A stretch of 50,184 bases of DNA from Streptomyces scabichelini (GTDB taxonomy: Bacteria > Actinomycetota > Actinomycetes > Streptomycetales > Streptomycetaceae): assembly GCF_011045015.1 (NCBI RefSeq), contig NZ_JAAKZY010000062.1:1-50184 (forward strand), read 5' to 3'. The translations under genes and the position numbers were made by a program. The notes under the pieces are model-generated. The model saw only the letters and a list, made by a program, of their open reading frames with translations. It searched no databases and was not told the origin of the DNA. The stretch's first letter is position 1. Every line of letters starts with the position of its first letter. Shown here piece by piece: positions 41,121-47,822 of this stretch.

Positions 41121-41189
41121 ATGACTGCCGCGTTCGGCGCTGCTGTGCGCAGCGACTCAGGCATCCCCATCTCCCGGGCCCACGGCTGA
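41121..41189 (+). CDS. 22-codon leader peptide before the methyltransferase-GNAT gene
   Basis: The peptide M-T-A-A-F-G-A-A-V-R-S-D-S-G-I-P-I-S-R-A-H-G is preceded by a near-ideal AGGAGGTG at 41108-41115, 5 nt from its ATG, stronger than that of any full gene nearby. A TACCGT -10-like element lies at 41090. It ends 65 nt before the TTG start of the next gene. Such a strong site before a short ORF suggests a translated leader controlling the gene behind it. I do not recognise the sequence. Confidence 0.6.
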   Translation: MTAAFGAAVRSDSGIPISRAHG

Positions 41190-41231
41190 CATTCGCTGGA
41201 CTTCGCTGATCGTTCAGGATCGTCGGCCGGG

Positions 41232-41246
41232 CCCTTCACCCAAGGG
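41232..41246 (+). promoter_or_regulatory. Hairpin covering the methyltransferase ribosome site
   Basis: CCCTT-CACCC-AAGGG forms a 5-bp stem whose right arm, AAGGG (41242-41246), is the only Shine-Dalgarno-like sequence for the TTG at 41255. Ribosomes translating the leader ORF stop 43 nt before it. Regulated unmasking is an inference, and the short stem makes it tentative. Confidence 0.4.
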
Positions 41247-41254
41247 TTTCCACG

Positions 41255-42514
41255 TTGACCGACAACGCTGAACACAACGCGTTCTTCACCCTGCACCACG
41301 GACTTCCGCGCCAGAGCCCCGGCTCCGACGCCACCACCCGGCACCTCCTCTCGCTCGCGGGCCCGCTGCCCGCCCGTCCGCGCGTGCTCGACCTGGGCTG
41401 CGGTCCCGGCCGCTCCGCGTTGCTGCTCGCCGCGGAGGCGGGCGCCGAGGTGACCGCCGTCGATCTGCACGAGCCGTTCCTCGACGAGCTGCGGGTGGCC
41501 GCCGAGGCGCGCGGGCTCGCCGACGCGATCCACACCGTCAAGGCAGACATGGGCGAACTCCCAGAACTCCCCTGCCCGGACGGTTCGTTCGACCTCGTCT
41601 GGGCCGAGGGCTCGGCCTACATCATCGGCTTCGACACCGCGTTGCGCTCATGGCGGCGCCTGCTCGCCCCCGGCGGCACGCTCGTGCTCACCCACTGCGA
41701 GTGGACCACCGACACCCCCTCACCCCGGGCCCGCGCCTTCTGGGAGGAACAGACCGAGCTGCGTACGACCGAGGGGAACCGCCGTGCCGCCGAGGCCGCC
41801 GGGTACACCGTCCTCGGCGTGCACCCGCAGCCGCAGTCCGACTGGGACGAGTACTACATCCCGCTCGGCGCCAAGGCCGACGCGACCGACGTCGCCGTAC
41901 CCGGCATGGCCGAGGCCGTGGCAGGGGCCCGCGCGGAGATCACGCTGCGCCGGGAGCACAGCGGCGAGTACGGCTACACCGGATACGTACTGCGGCCGAA
42001 GGACGCGTCCGGCTGGCTCACCCGTCCGGAGACCGCCGCCGACCGCGCCGAAGTGCACGCGGTCAATGCCTCGGCCTTCCCGACCGAGACGGAGGCGGAC
42101 CTGGTGGACGCGCTGCGCGCCGACCCTGAGGCGTGGCTGCCGGGCCTGTCGTACGTCGCCGAAGCACCGGACGGCACGGTCGCGGCGTACGCGCTGCTCA
42201 CCCGCTGCCTTGTCGAGCGCGCGCCCGCGCTCGCGCTGGCGCCCGTGGCCGTACGGCCGCCGTATCAGCGGCAGGGCGCCGGAGCGGCCGTCGTACGCGC
42301 GGTGCTGGAGGCGGCACGCGCGCGTGGGGAGCGGTTGGTGCTCGTACTCGGCCACCCGGAGTACTACCCGCGCTTCGGCTTCGTGGCCGCCTCGGAGTAC
42401 GGCATCCGGCCCGGTTTCGAGGTCCCGGACGAGGCGATGATGGCCCTTGTGCTGGACGGTTCCTCCTCCGTGCCGCCGGGCACGATCAAGTATCCGGCCG
42501 CTTTCGGCGTCTGA
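41255..42514 (+). CDS. SAM methyltransferase fused to a GNAT domain
   Basis: The 419-residue protein has two domains. Residues 1-250 are a class I methyltransferase: VLDLGCGPGRSALLLAAEAG (motif I, SAM site), AVDLHEP (acidic loop), DMGELPELPCPDGSFDLVWA and LLAPGGTLVLTHCEW. Residues 250-419 are a GNAT acetyltransferase with AVRPPYQRQGAGAAVVRAVL (acetyl-CoA loop R/Q-x-x-G-x-G/A) and PEYYPRFGFVAAS. The C-terminal part resembles the YhbS/N-acetyltransferase group. The start is TTG with AAGGG 8 nt upstream; no ATG or GTG fits. Substrates are unknown. One protein adding both methyl and acetyl groups to the same small molecule is a reasonable idea. Confidence 0.86.
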   Translation: MTDNAEHNAFFTLHHGLPRQSPGSDATTRHLLSLAGPLPARPRVLDLGCGPGRSALLLAAEAGAEVTAVDLHEPFLDELRVAAEARGLADAIHTVKADMGELPELPCPDGSFDLVWAEGSAYIIGFDTALRSWRRLLAPGGTLVLTHCEWTTDTPSPRARAFWEEQTELRTTEGNRRAAEAAGYTVLGVHPQPQSDWDEYYIPLGAKADATDVAVPGMAEAVAGARAEITLRREHSGEYGYTGYVLRPKDASGWLTRPETAADRAEVHAVNASAFPTETEADLVDALRADPEAWLPGLSYVAEAPDGTVAAYALLTRCLVERAPALALAPVAVRPPYQRQGAGAAVVRAVLEAARARGERLVLVLGHPEYYPRFGFVAASEYGIRPGFEVPDEAMMALVLDGSSSVPPGTIKYPAAFGV

Positions 42515-42523
42515 TCGGTGACG

Positions 42524-42567
42524 CCCGCTTGTCCGGTTCCGCCACGTGGCGGAACCGGACAAGCGGG
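42524..42567. terminator. 44-bp perfect palindromic terminator
   Basis: Arms 42524-42543 and 42548-42567 (left arm beginning CCCGCTTGTCCGG) form a perfect 20-bp stem around ACGT, which is itself self-complementary. It lies 10 nt after the methyltransferase-GNAT stop and before idi. It should end transcription without a T-run. Confidence 0.85.
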
Positions 42568-42640
42568 ACACCGCGTGGTGTCGGGAGTGCCGGTTTCGTA
42601 CGGCAGACTTGGGGCCTGAAGACCAATGCGAAGGATGGGT

Positions 42641-43234
42641 ATGCCGATCACACGTGGCACCGCGACGCACAGCTCGTCGAACGGCACCGCCGAAGCGATC
42701 TTGCTGGAACTGGTCGACGAGGACGGCACGACGATCGGCACCGCTGAGAAGCTCGCCGCGCATGAGCCGCCCGGGATGCTGCACCGGGCGTTCTCCGTGT
42801 TCCTGTTCGACGAGCGTGGCCGGTTGCTGTTGCAGCAGCGCGCGCTCGGCAAGTACCACTCCCCCGGCGTCTGGTCCAACACCTGCTGCGGCCACCCCTA
42901 CCCGGGTGAGGCGCCCTTCGCGGCGGCCGCGCGGCGGACGTACGAGGAGCTCGGGGTCTCTCCCTCGCTGCTCGCCGAGGCGGGCACGGTCCGCTACAAC
43001 CACCCGGACCCGCACTCCGGTCTGGTGGAGCAGGAGTTCAACCATCTCTTCGTCGGCATGGTCCAGTCGCCGCTGCGGCCGGATCCGGAGGAGGTCGGCT
43101 CGACGGCCTTCGTGACCGCCACCGAGCTGACGGAACGGCACGTCGAGGACCCCTTCTCCACGTGGTTCATGACAGTCCTGGACGCGGCCCGCCCGGCGAT
43201 CAGGGAACTGACGGGGCCAACCGCGGGCTGGTAA
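42641..43234 (+). CDS. idi: Isopentenyl-diphosphate delta-isomerase, type I
   Basis: The 197-residue Nudix-like protein has the type I Idi residues: SPGVWSNTCCGHPYPGE with the catalytic Cys, RTYEELGV, and VEQEFNHLFVG with the catalytic Glu. HRAFSVFLFDERGRLLLQQR forms the Nudix-fold core. It interconverts IPP and DMAPP, useful for the DMAPP-requiring prenyl synthase of the hopanoid operon 14 kb away. The ATG at 42641 has GAAGGA 5 nt upstream; an ATG at 42626 is less likely. The stop TAA is the first triplet of an 18-bp tandem repeat array. Confidence 0.96.
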   Translation: MPITRGTATHSSSNGTAEAILLELVDEDGTTIGTAEKLAAHEPPGMLHRAFSVFLFDERGRLLLQQRALGKYHSPGVWSNTCCGHPYPGEAPFAAAARRTYEELGVSPSLLAEAGTVRYNHPDPHSGLVEQEFNHLFVGMVQSPLRPDPEEVGSTAFVTATELTERHVEDPFSTWFMTVLDAARPAIRELTGPTAGW

Positions 43235-43319
43235 CCAGTTCGGCGCTGTGGACTGGATCGGTGGCGTGGACTGGTTCGGCGGTGTGAACTAGTTCGGTGG
43301 TGCGGACTGGTCCGGCGGT
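43233..43319. repeat. 18-bp tandem repeat array between idi and the ATPase
   Basis: Four complete 18-bp units start at 43248, 43266, 43284 and 43302 (GTGGACTGG-type, then TCGG-type ends), after a partial unit at 43233-43247. The array abuts the idi stop and encodes the C-terminus of the convergent ATPase on the other strand. Its stop TAG comes from a base change within the third unit. Confidence 0.85.
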
Positions 43320-43816
43320 GTGGGTTTGAGCGGCAGGGCGGCCCAGATCACCTTGCCGCCGCTCGCGGTGTGTTCGACGTCGCACACACCGCCCGCCTCC
43401 TTCGCGATCTCCGTCACCAGGAGCAGGCCGCGGCCGCCGGTCTGGCCGTGGTCGGCCTCCAGGGCGGTCGGACGGTAGGGATGGTTGTCCTCGACGGAGA
43501 CCTGCACCCACTCGGCGCCGACGGCGACCTCCACGGCGAGCATCGGGGAGAGCAGCGCCGCATGCCGGACCGCGTTGGTCACCAGCTCGGAGACGATCAG
43601 CAGCAGGCCCTGGACGAGGTCGTCCGAGGCGGGCACGCCCTGGCGGCCCAGCAGGTCACGGACGGCGTGCCGCGCCTGCGGCACCGAGGCGTCGACGGCG
43701 GGAGCGGTGAACCGCCAGACCCCCTCGTACGGCAGCGGGCCTGGCGGTCTTCCGTCGGCATTCATGTCCCCGCCGCCTTCAGGACGTGGGCCGGGCCCCC
43801 GCCCATCGTCGTCCAT
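43289..43816 (-). CDS. ATP-binding regulator (anti-sigma/HATPase family)
   Basis: The 175-residue reading is a HATPase_c_2-type protein. It has an N box, VSELVTNAVRHAALLSP, a G1 box VSVEDNHPYRP, and a glycine-rich lid TGGRGLLLVTEIAKEAGG. Such SpoIIAB/RsbW-like proteins are very numerous in Streptomyces and act as serine kinases or anti-sigma partners, but many are of unknown role. The ATG at 43816 and a second at 43765 (158 residues) are both possible; neither has a convincing ribosome site. The C-terminal Pro-rich end (PPDQSAPPN) is encoded by the 18-bp tandem repeats. Its partner is not next to it. Confidence 0.85.
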   Translation of the reverse strand: MDDDGRGPGPRPEGGGDMNADGRPPGPLPYEGVWRFTAPAVDASVPQARHAVRDLLGRQGVPASDDLVQGLLLIVSELVTNAVRHAALLSPMLAVEVAVGAEWVQVSVEDNHPYRPTALEADHGQTGGRGLLLVTEIAKEAGGVCDVEHTASGGKVIWAALPLKPTPPDQSAPPN

Positions 43817-44014
43817 TGTCCGGTCGCCACCCCTGCGCTCGATTGTCACCACATGTCGAGTGTTGGTAACGCACCGGTGCCTTCCCAAGAGCTGAACAGA
43901 AGTCAGCGGGTATCGACGGTTTCTGACCGTCCGCGTATGACACCGTTGGCCGCGAGACTGCTCACTGCCCTTCTTGTGCCGAATTCGGAACTCTTCGGGT
44001 TGTACGGGTACGGA

Positions 44015-44027
44015 TAGCATCCGGCGT
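44015..44027 (+). promoter_or_regulatory. -10 element for a leaderless crotonase transcript
   Basis: TAGCAT at 44015-44020 lies 7 nt before the ATG at 44028, the spacing seen for leaderless Streptomyces genes, and no Shine-Dalgarno sequence is present. The -35 is poor. An inverted repeat GACGGT-N5-ACCGTC at 43915-43931 lies upstream between the divergent genes. Confidence 0.4.
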
Positions 44028-44777
44028 ATGGAGCCGCAGCTGCTGCACAGCGTCGTCGACGGGGTCGCCACCGTCGTGATCCACCATCCGGCGAAGCGCA
44101 ACGCCATGACCGCCGGCATGTGGGCGGAGCTGCCGCCCCTGCTCGACGCGCTGGCCACCGACCCCGCCGTACGGGCGCTCGTGCTCACCGGTGAGGGCGG
44201 GACCTTCTGTGCCGGGGCCGACATCTCGACGCTGCGGGGCTCCGCCGCCGAGGCCCAGGGGCTGGCCGTGCGTGCTGAGGACGCGCTCGCCGCGTTTCCC
44301 AAGCCGACGCTCGCCGCGGTGCGCGGCCACTGCGTGGGCGGCGGGTGCCAGCTCGCGGCGGCATGCGATCTGCGGTTCGCGGACGAGGGCGCGCTGTTCG
44401 GGATCACTCCGGCGAAGCTGGGGATCGTGTATGCGGCCTCCTCCACGCGGCGGCTGGTGTCGCTGGTGGGGCCCGCCACCGCCAAGTACCTGTTGTTCTC
44501 GGGCGAGTTGATCGATACGGAGCGTGCGCTGCGGACCGGTCTGGTGGACGAGGTCCTGCCGGAAGGCGAACTGGACAAGCGAGTGGCGGAGTTCACGCGG
44601 GTACTGGCCGCACGTTCGCAGCTGACGCAGGCCGCGGCGAAGGAGTTCGCGGACGGCCGCAGGGACCGGGACGCGTACTGGGCCGAGCAGGCGCGTGGCA
44701 GCGGCGACACCGCGGAGGGTGTCACCGCTTTCCTGGAGCGCCGTCAGCCGCGCTTCACGTGGACTACATCAGGCTGA
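44028..44777 (+). CDS. Enoyl-CoA hydratase/isomerase-like protein lacking both Glu
   Basis: The 249-residue protein has the crotonase fold: VIHHPAKRNAMTAGMW, TGEGGTFCAGADISTLRG (oxyanion-hole Ala/Gly), and VRGHCVGGGCQLAAACDLRF. In hydratases GGGCE carries one catalytic Glu and PE of the LG..PG segment the other. Here the first is Gln (GGGCQLA) and the second is Ala (TPAKLGIVYAASS). Hydratase chemistry is therefore unlikely. It may be an isomerase, thioesterase, decarboxylase or inactive. No acyl-CoA neighbours are present. The ATG at 44028 fits a leaderless transcript; the longer reading from 43974 is not supported. The stop overlaps the convergent DJ-1-like gene by 14 nt. Confidence 0.84.
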   Translation: MEPQLLHSVVDGVATVVIHHPAKRNAMTAGMWAELPPLLDALATDPAVRALVLTGEGGTFCAGADISTLRGSAAEAQGLAVRAEDALAAFPKPTLAAVRGHCVGGGCQLAAACDLRFADEGALFGITPAKLGIVYAASSTRRLVSLVGPATAKYLLFSGELIDTERALRTGLVDEVLPEGELDKRVAEFTRVLAARSQLTQAAAKEFADGRRDRDAYWAEQARGSGDTAEGVTAFLERRQPRFTWTTSG

Positions 44778-45399
44778 AGCGGCTGTTCGTGCGGAACTCC
44801 TCGACGAGATGCGCGGGCGCCTTCTGCGGGGACCCCGCGTCGTAGGGCGGCTGCGGGTCGTACTCCGTCAACAGCTGTACGGACTGGGCGTGTTCGTCGC
44901 CCGCGATCCTGCCGACCAGAGTGAGACCCATGTCGATGCCGGAGGAGACCCCGGCCGCGGTGACGTACTTCCCGTCGGTCACGACCCGCTCCCCCGTCGG
45001 CTCGGCGCCGTACTGCTTGAGGAAGTCGAGGGTCAGCCAGTGGGAGGTGGCGCGGCGGCCGTCGAGCAGTCCGGCCGCGGCGAGCAGCAGGGAACCGGTG
45101 CACACGGAGGTCGTCCAGGTGCTCGTGGCGTCGGTGGCGCGCAGCCAGTCGAGGAGCGTCTCGTTCTCCATCTGCGCGAACTGGCCGGGTCCTCCGGGGA
45201 CCACGACGATGTCGGGGCTCGGAACCTCGGCGAGGGTCTTGTCGGCGGTGATGGCGAGGGCGCCGGTGTCGGTGCGGACGGGGCCGGTCTGCTCGGCCAC
45301 GAACACGGTTTCCGCGTCGGGGAGGCGGCCGAGAGTCTCGTACGGGCCGACGGCGTCCAGGGCGGTGAAGCGGTCGAAGAGGACGATGGCGATCTGCAT
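44764..45399 (-). CDS. DJ-1/PfpI family protein (isonitrile hydratase-like)
   Basis: The 211-residue protein has the class I amidotransferase-like fold: QIAIVLFDRFTALDAVGPYE, VVVPGGPGQFAQ, the nucleophile elbow SVCTGSLLLAAAG with Cys, and VTAAGVSSGIDMGLTL. The PfpI/isonitrile hydratase group shares these. It follows the GlxA-type regulator by 34 nt, and the two probably form one operon of related domains in which the regulator senses what the enzyme converts. The start ATG at 45399 has AAAGGACTCC upstream. Confidence 0.88.
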   Translation of the reverse strand: MQIAIVLFDRFTALDAVGPYETLGRLPDAETVFVAEQTGPVRTDTGALAITADKTLAEVPSPDIVVVPGGPGQFAQMENETLLDWLRATDATSTWTTSVCTGSLLLAAAGLLDGRRATSHWLTLDFLKQYGAEPTGERVVTDGKYVTAAGVSSGIDMGLTLVGRIAGDEHAQSVQLLTEYDPQPPYDAGSPQKAPAHLVEEFRTNSRFSLM

Positions 45400-45433
45400 C
45401 GGAGTCCTTTCGGGTCGGGGTCGGTCGGTGACT

Positions 45434-46438
45434 TCAGTGCGTGGACGTGGGCGCGGGCGTGGGCCGGAAGCGGCGGCGGTACTCCGCCGGGGCCGTGCCC
45501 AGTGCCTTGACGAAGGCGCGGCGCATCGCCTCCGGAGTGCCGTAGCCGCAGGCGCGGGAGATCTCCTCGATGCCGTCGGCGGTGTCCTCCAGGAGGCGGC
45601 GGGCCTGTTCGATGCGGACGCGGTCGACGTACCGGCCCGGGGTCATGCCCGTCTCCGTCTGGAAGGCGCGGGCGAAATGACGCGGGGAGAGGCTGGCGCG
45701 GGCTGCGAGCGACTCGACGGTCAGGTCCTCGCCGGGGTGCTCGCTGATCCTCCCCCACTGCCTAAAGGGCGTGGGAGGTGCCCCCAGCTGAACATCGCGG
45801 AGCGGTGCGCGCTGAGCGGTCTGGGCGGCGAGCTGGGCGCTGAACTGGGCCTGGTTTCCCGGGCGTCGGAGGAAGACCACCAGGTGACGGGCGATGGTGA
45901 GGGCGGTCTTGCGGCCCAGGTCCTCCTCGACGAGCGCGAGGGCGAGGTCGATGCCGGAGGTGACACCGGCGGAGGTGGCCACGTTCCCGTCGCGTACGAA
46001 GATGGGGTCCGGGTCGACGTCGATCGCCGGGTGGTCGCGGGCGAGCATGCCGCAGGCCGCCCAGTGGGTCGTCGCCCGCCGGCCGTCCAGGAGGCCCGCC
46101 GCGGCGAGCAGGATGGCACCGGTGCAGACGGATACCAGTCGCTCCGCGCGCGGGCCGTGCTCGCGCAGCCAGGCGACGAGGTCCGGGTCCGGGTTCCGGG
46201 TGCCCTGGCCGCCCGGGACGAGCAGGGTGTGCGGGGCGGGCGCGTCGGCGAGGGAGTGGTCCGGGACCAGGGTGAGGCCGCTGGAGGTGCGCACGGGGGC
46301 GCCGTCCAGGGTGGCCGTGCGGATGCGGTACGTTCCCGGGTGGCCGGTCTCGGCGCCCGCGAAGACCTCCACGGGGCCCGTGACGTCGAGACTCTGGATG
46401 TCCTCGAAGAGGACGACAAGAACGGTTCGGGGTGCCAT
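45434..46438 (-). CDS. GlxA-like regulator: DJ-1 domain plus AraC HTH
   Basis: The 334-residue protein has an N-terminal DJ-1/PfpI domain (TVLVVLFEDIQSLDVTGPVE, LLVPGGQGTRNPDPDLVAWL, the elbow SVCTGAILLAAAG and ATSAGVTSGIDLALAL) and a C-terminal AraC-type HTH pair (LAARASLSPRHFARAFQTET and GIEEISRACGYGTPEAMRRA). The linker should read about D-V-Q-Q-W-I-x-E-H-P but here has an extra Q-L-G-A-P-P-T-P-F-R-Q-W-G-R stretch, encoded by a 39-bp repeat element that is in frame. It probably activates genes such as the neighbouring DJ-1-like gene in response to a small molecule. The ATG at 46438 is well placed. Confidence 0.88.
   Translation of the reverse strand: MAPRTVLVVLFEDIQSLDVTGPVEVFAGAETGHPGTYRIRTATLDGAPVRTSSGLTLVPDHSLADAPAPHTLLVPGGQGTRNPDPDLVAWLREHGPRAERLVSVCTGAILLAAAGLLDGRRATTHWAACGMLARDHPAIDVDPDPIFVRDGNVATSAGVTSGIDLALALVEEDLGRKTALTIARHLVVFLRRPGNQAQFSAQLAAQTAQRAPLRDVQLGAPPTPFRQWGRISEHPGEDLTVESLAARASLSPRHFARAFQTETGMTPGRYVDRVRIEQARRLLEDTADGIEEISRACGYGTPEAMRRAFVKALGTAPAEYRRRFRPTPAPTSTH
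45749..45787. repeat. Streptomyces-type palindromic repeat inserted in frame
   Basis: The 39-bp segment has CCTCCCCCAC at its left and GTGGGAGGTGCCCCCAG at its right, separated by about 12 nt containing AAAGGGC, so it can form a hairpin. I recall this CTCCCAC...GTGGGAGG...CCCCCA element as widespread in Streptomyces intergenic DNA. Here it lies within the reading frame of the GlxA-like gene, its length divisible by three. Confidence 0.7.
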
Positions 46439-46548
46439 GTCCCGATTCTTGGCGCGCGGTGCGACGGCCGCAATGACGAGCACCCCACCTTTCCTGCCAT
46501 GACGGTGAACCCTGTCGACGGGGATCGACGTCCCCGGCGTTCCGCTCG

Positions 46549-46568
46549 TACCGACCAGTCGGTACTCT
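46549..46568 (+). promoter_or_regulatory. TetR-type operator over a promoter
   Basis: TACCGACCAGTCGGTA at 46549-46564 is a perfect 16-bp palindrome of the class bound by TetR-family repressors. It overlaps TACTCT (46563-46568), a -10-like element 8 nt before the SCO6745-type ATG. No TetR gene is adjacent; the nearest is at 11 kb. Confidence 0.6.
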
Positions 46569-46576
46569 TCGGGGCC

Positions 46577-47443
46577 ATGACCACTGCTCTGGAGGTGCGC
46601 GCCGGGCGGCGCTGCCACAACGTCCTCAATCCGCTTCACTCCGCGCACTACTTCTCGCCGGATCTGGGGCGGGAGCTGGCCGCGATCGGGATCGCCGACC
46701 GCAATGCCGCGTATTTCGCGGTGCGGGCCGCGGCCATGGGGGCGGTGGGTGCGGGCGTGGTGACGGCGGCGTTCTACAACTTCCGCCATGAGCTGGTGGC
46801 GAAGCACGTGCCCGAGGTGTGGCGGACCGCGTCTCCGGCGGCTGTGCTCGCGGCACGCGCGCGTGCCGTCGACGCGACGCTGCGGCGGCTGCTCGGTGAC
46901 GAGGTGATCGCGTCCGAGGAGATGGCCGAGGCGGCGGAGCTCGCGCTGCGGGCGGCCGAGGCGTGTGTGCGGACCGCGCGCCCGCTGTACGCGGCGCACG
47001 CGGACCTGCCGGTGCCCGACGAACCGCACCTCGCGCTCTGGCACGCGGCCACGCTGCTGCGCGAGCATCGCGGAGACGGCCATCTCACCGTGCTGCTCGG
47101 CGCGGAACTCGACCCTCTGGAGGCGCTGGTCAGCCACACCGCGACCGGCAAGGGCATGGCGCCGAAGTGGATCCTCGCCACGCGTGGCTGGACGCGCGAG
47201 GACTGGGATGCGGCGGCGGGCCGCCTGCGGGAACGCGGGCTGCTCGACGCCGAGGGCGAGTTGACGGCGGCGGGCATCGACCTGCGCCAGGAGATCGAGT
47301 CGCGGACGGACCGCCTCGACCGGGCCCCGTACGAGCACTTGGGCGCGGCGGGCGTCGAGCGCCTCACGGAGCTGGCGACGGGCCTGCTGATGACGGCGCT
47401 CGCCGCGGGAGCGTTCCCCGAGGGCATGATCGGCAAGGGCTGA
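46577..47443 (+). CDS. SCO6745-family protein
   Basis: The 288-residue protein contains HNVLNPLHSAHYFSPDLGRE, FYNFRHELVAKHVPEVW and a C-terminal winged-helix-like part (LEALVSHTATGKGMAPKWIL, LRERGLLDAEGELTAAG and LRQEIESRTDRLDRAPYEHL). I recognise it as the SCO6745 family, whose function is unknown. The wing and helices look like a MarR-type domain, suggesting DNA or ligand binding, but without direct support. The ATG is 8 nt after TACTCT, consistent with a leaderless transcript, and a TetR-type operator covers that promoter, so a repressor elsewhere in the genome likely controls it. Confidence 0.85.
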   Translation: MTTALEVRAGRRCHNVLNPLHSAHYFSPDLGRELAAIGIADRNAAYFAVRAAAMGAVGAGVVTAAFYNFRHELVAKHVPEVWRTASPAAVLAARARAVDATLRRLLGDEVIASEEMAEAAELALRAAEACVRTARPLYAAHADLPVPDEPHLALWHAATLLREHRGDGHLTVLLGAELDPLEALVSHTATGKGMAPKWILATRGWTREDWDAAAGRLRERGLLDAEGELTAAGIDLRQEIESRTDRLDRAPYEHLGAAGVERLTELATGLLMTALAAGAFPEGMIGKG

Positions 47444-47532
47444 GGGCCCTGGTCCGCTCGGGATTCGGGACCCGGCTGCGAGGTACCCGGACGTCCCCGG
47501 CCGTTGACCGACCTGGCCGGGAGATGAAAGGA

Positions 47533-47546
47533 GGAGCACGTGCTCC
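47533..47546. promoter_or_regulatory. 14-bp palindrome over the LPFR gene start
   Basis: GGAGCACGTGCTCC is a perfect palindrome containing part of the Shine-Dalgarno sequence and the GTG start codon of the small gene at 47540. A hairpin in the RNA could block initiation, or the DNA could be an operator. A palindrome of this length is not expected at a random start codon. Confidence 0.45.
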
Positions 47547-47683
47547 GTGCGATTGCAGACGTGTTGCGGCAGATAGGCGCGGCGCTCGCCACAGTGGTGA
47601 CGCTGCCGTTCCGGGCGCTGGCCCGGCTCTTCGGCGGCGCCTCGCACTCGACGCGCCGCACCGGGCGGGCCCACCGCGTGTGA
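47540..47683 (+). CDS. LPFR motif small protein
   Basis: The 47-residue product begins VLRAIADVLRQIGAALATVV and continues TLPFRALARLFGGAS, ending with a basic S-T-R-R-T-G-R-A-H-R-V tail. The L-P-F-R sequence (residues 22-25) marks the LPFR motif small proteins of actinomycetes. The N-terminal half is an amphipathic or single membrane helix. The start GTG is preceded by AAAGGAGG at 47527-47534, an excellent site. A hairpin follows the stop. It is transcribed alone, between the SCO6745-type gene and tex. No function is known; a membrane role is likely. Confidence 0.8.
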   Translation: MLRAIADVLRQIGAALATVVTLPFRALARLFGGASHSTRRTGRAHRV

Positions 47684-47699
47684 CCGCGGACCGCCATCG

Positions 47700-47730
47700 G
47701 AGCCGGGCACGCCCAGAACGTGTCCGGCTC
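47700..47730 (+). terminator. Terminator hairpin after the LPFR gene
   Basis: A 12-bp stem (GAGCCGGGCACG / CGTGTCCGGCTC, one G-U type pair) with a 7-nt loop lies 17 nt after the stop of the small gene. The following sequence is TCCTCG, moderately pyrimidine-rich. Confidence 0.6.
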
Positions 47731-47822
47731 TCCTCGTGCTCTGATGCCGCCCTGATCCCCCGTTGTCGGTGTCACCTGCCACAATTGCCGCGCAACCTCA
47801 GGGAAGAAGGCGGTACGGGATC

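Noticed and set aside
43248..43319. 18-bp tandem repeats as a CRISPR array
   Set aside because: There are no spacers; units are directly adjacent and overlap coding sequence.
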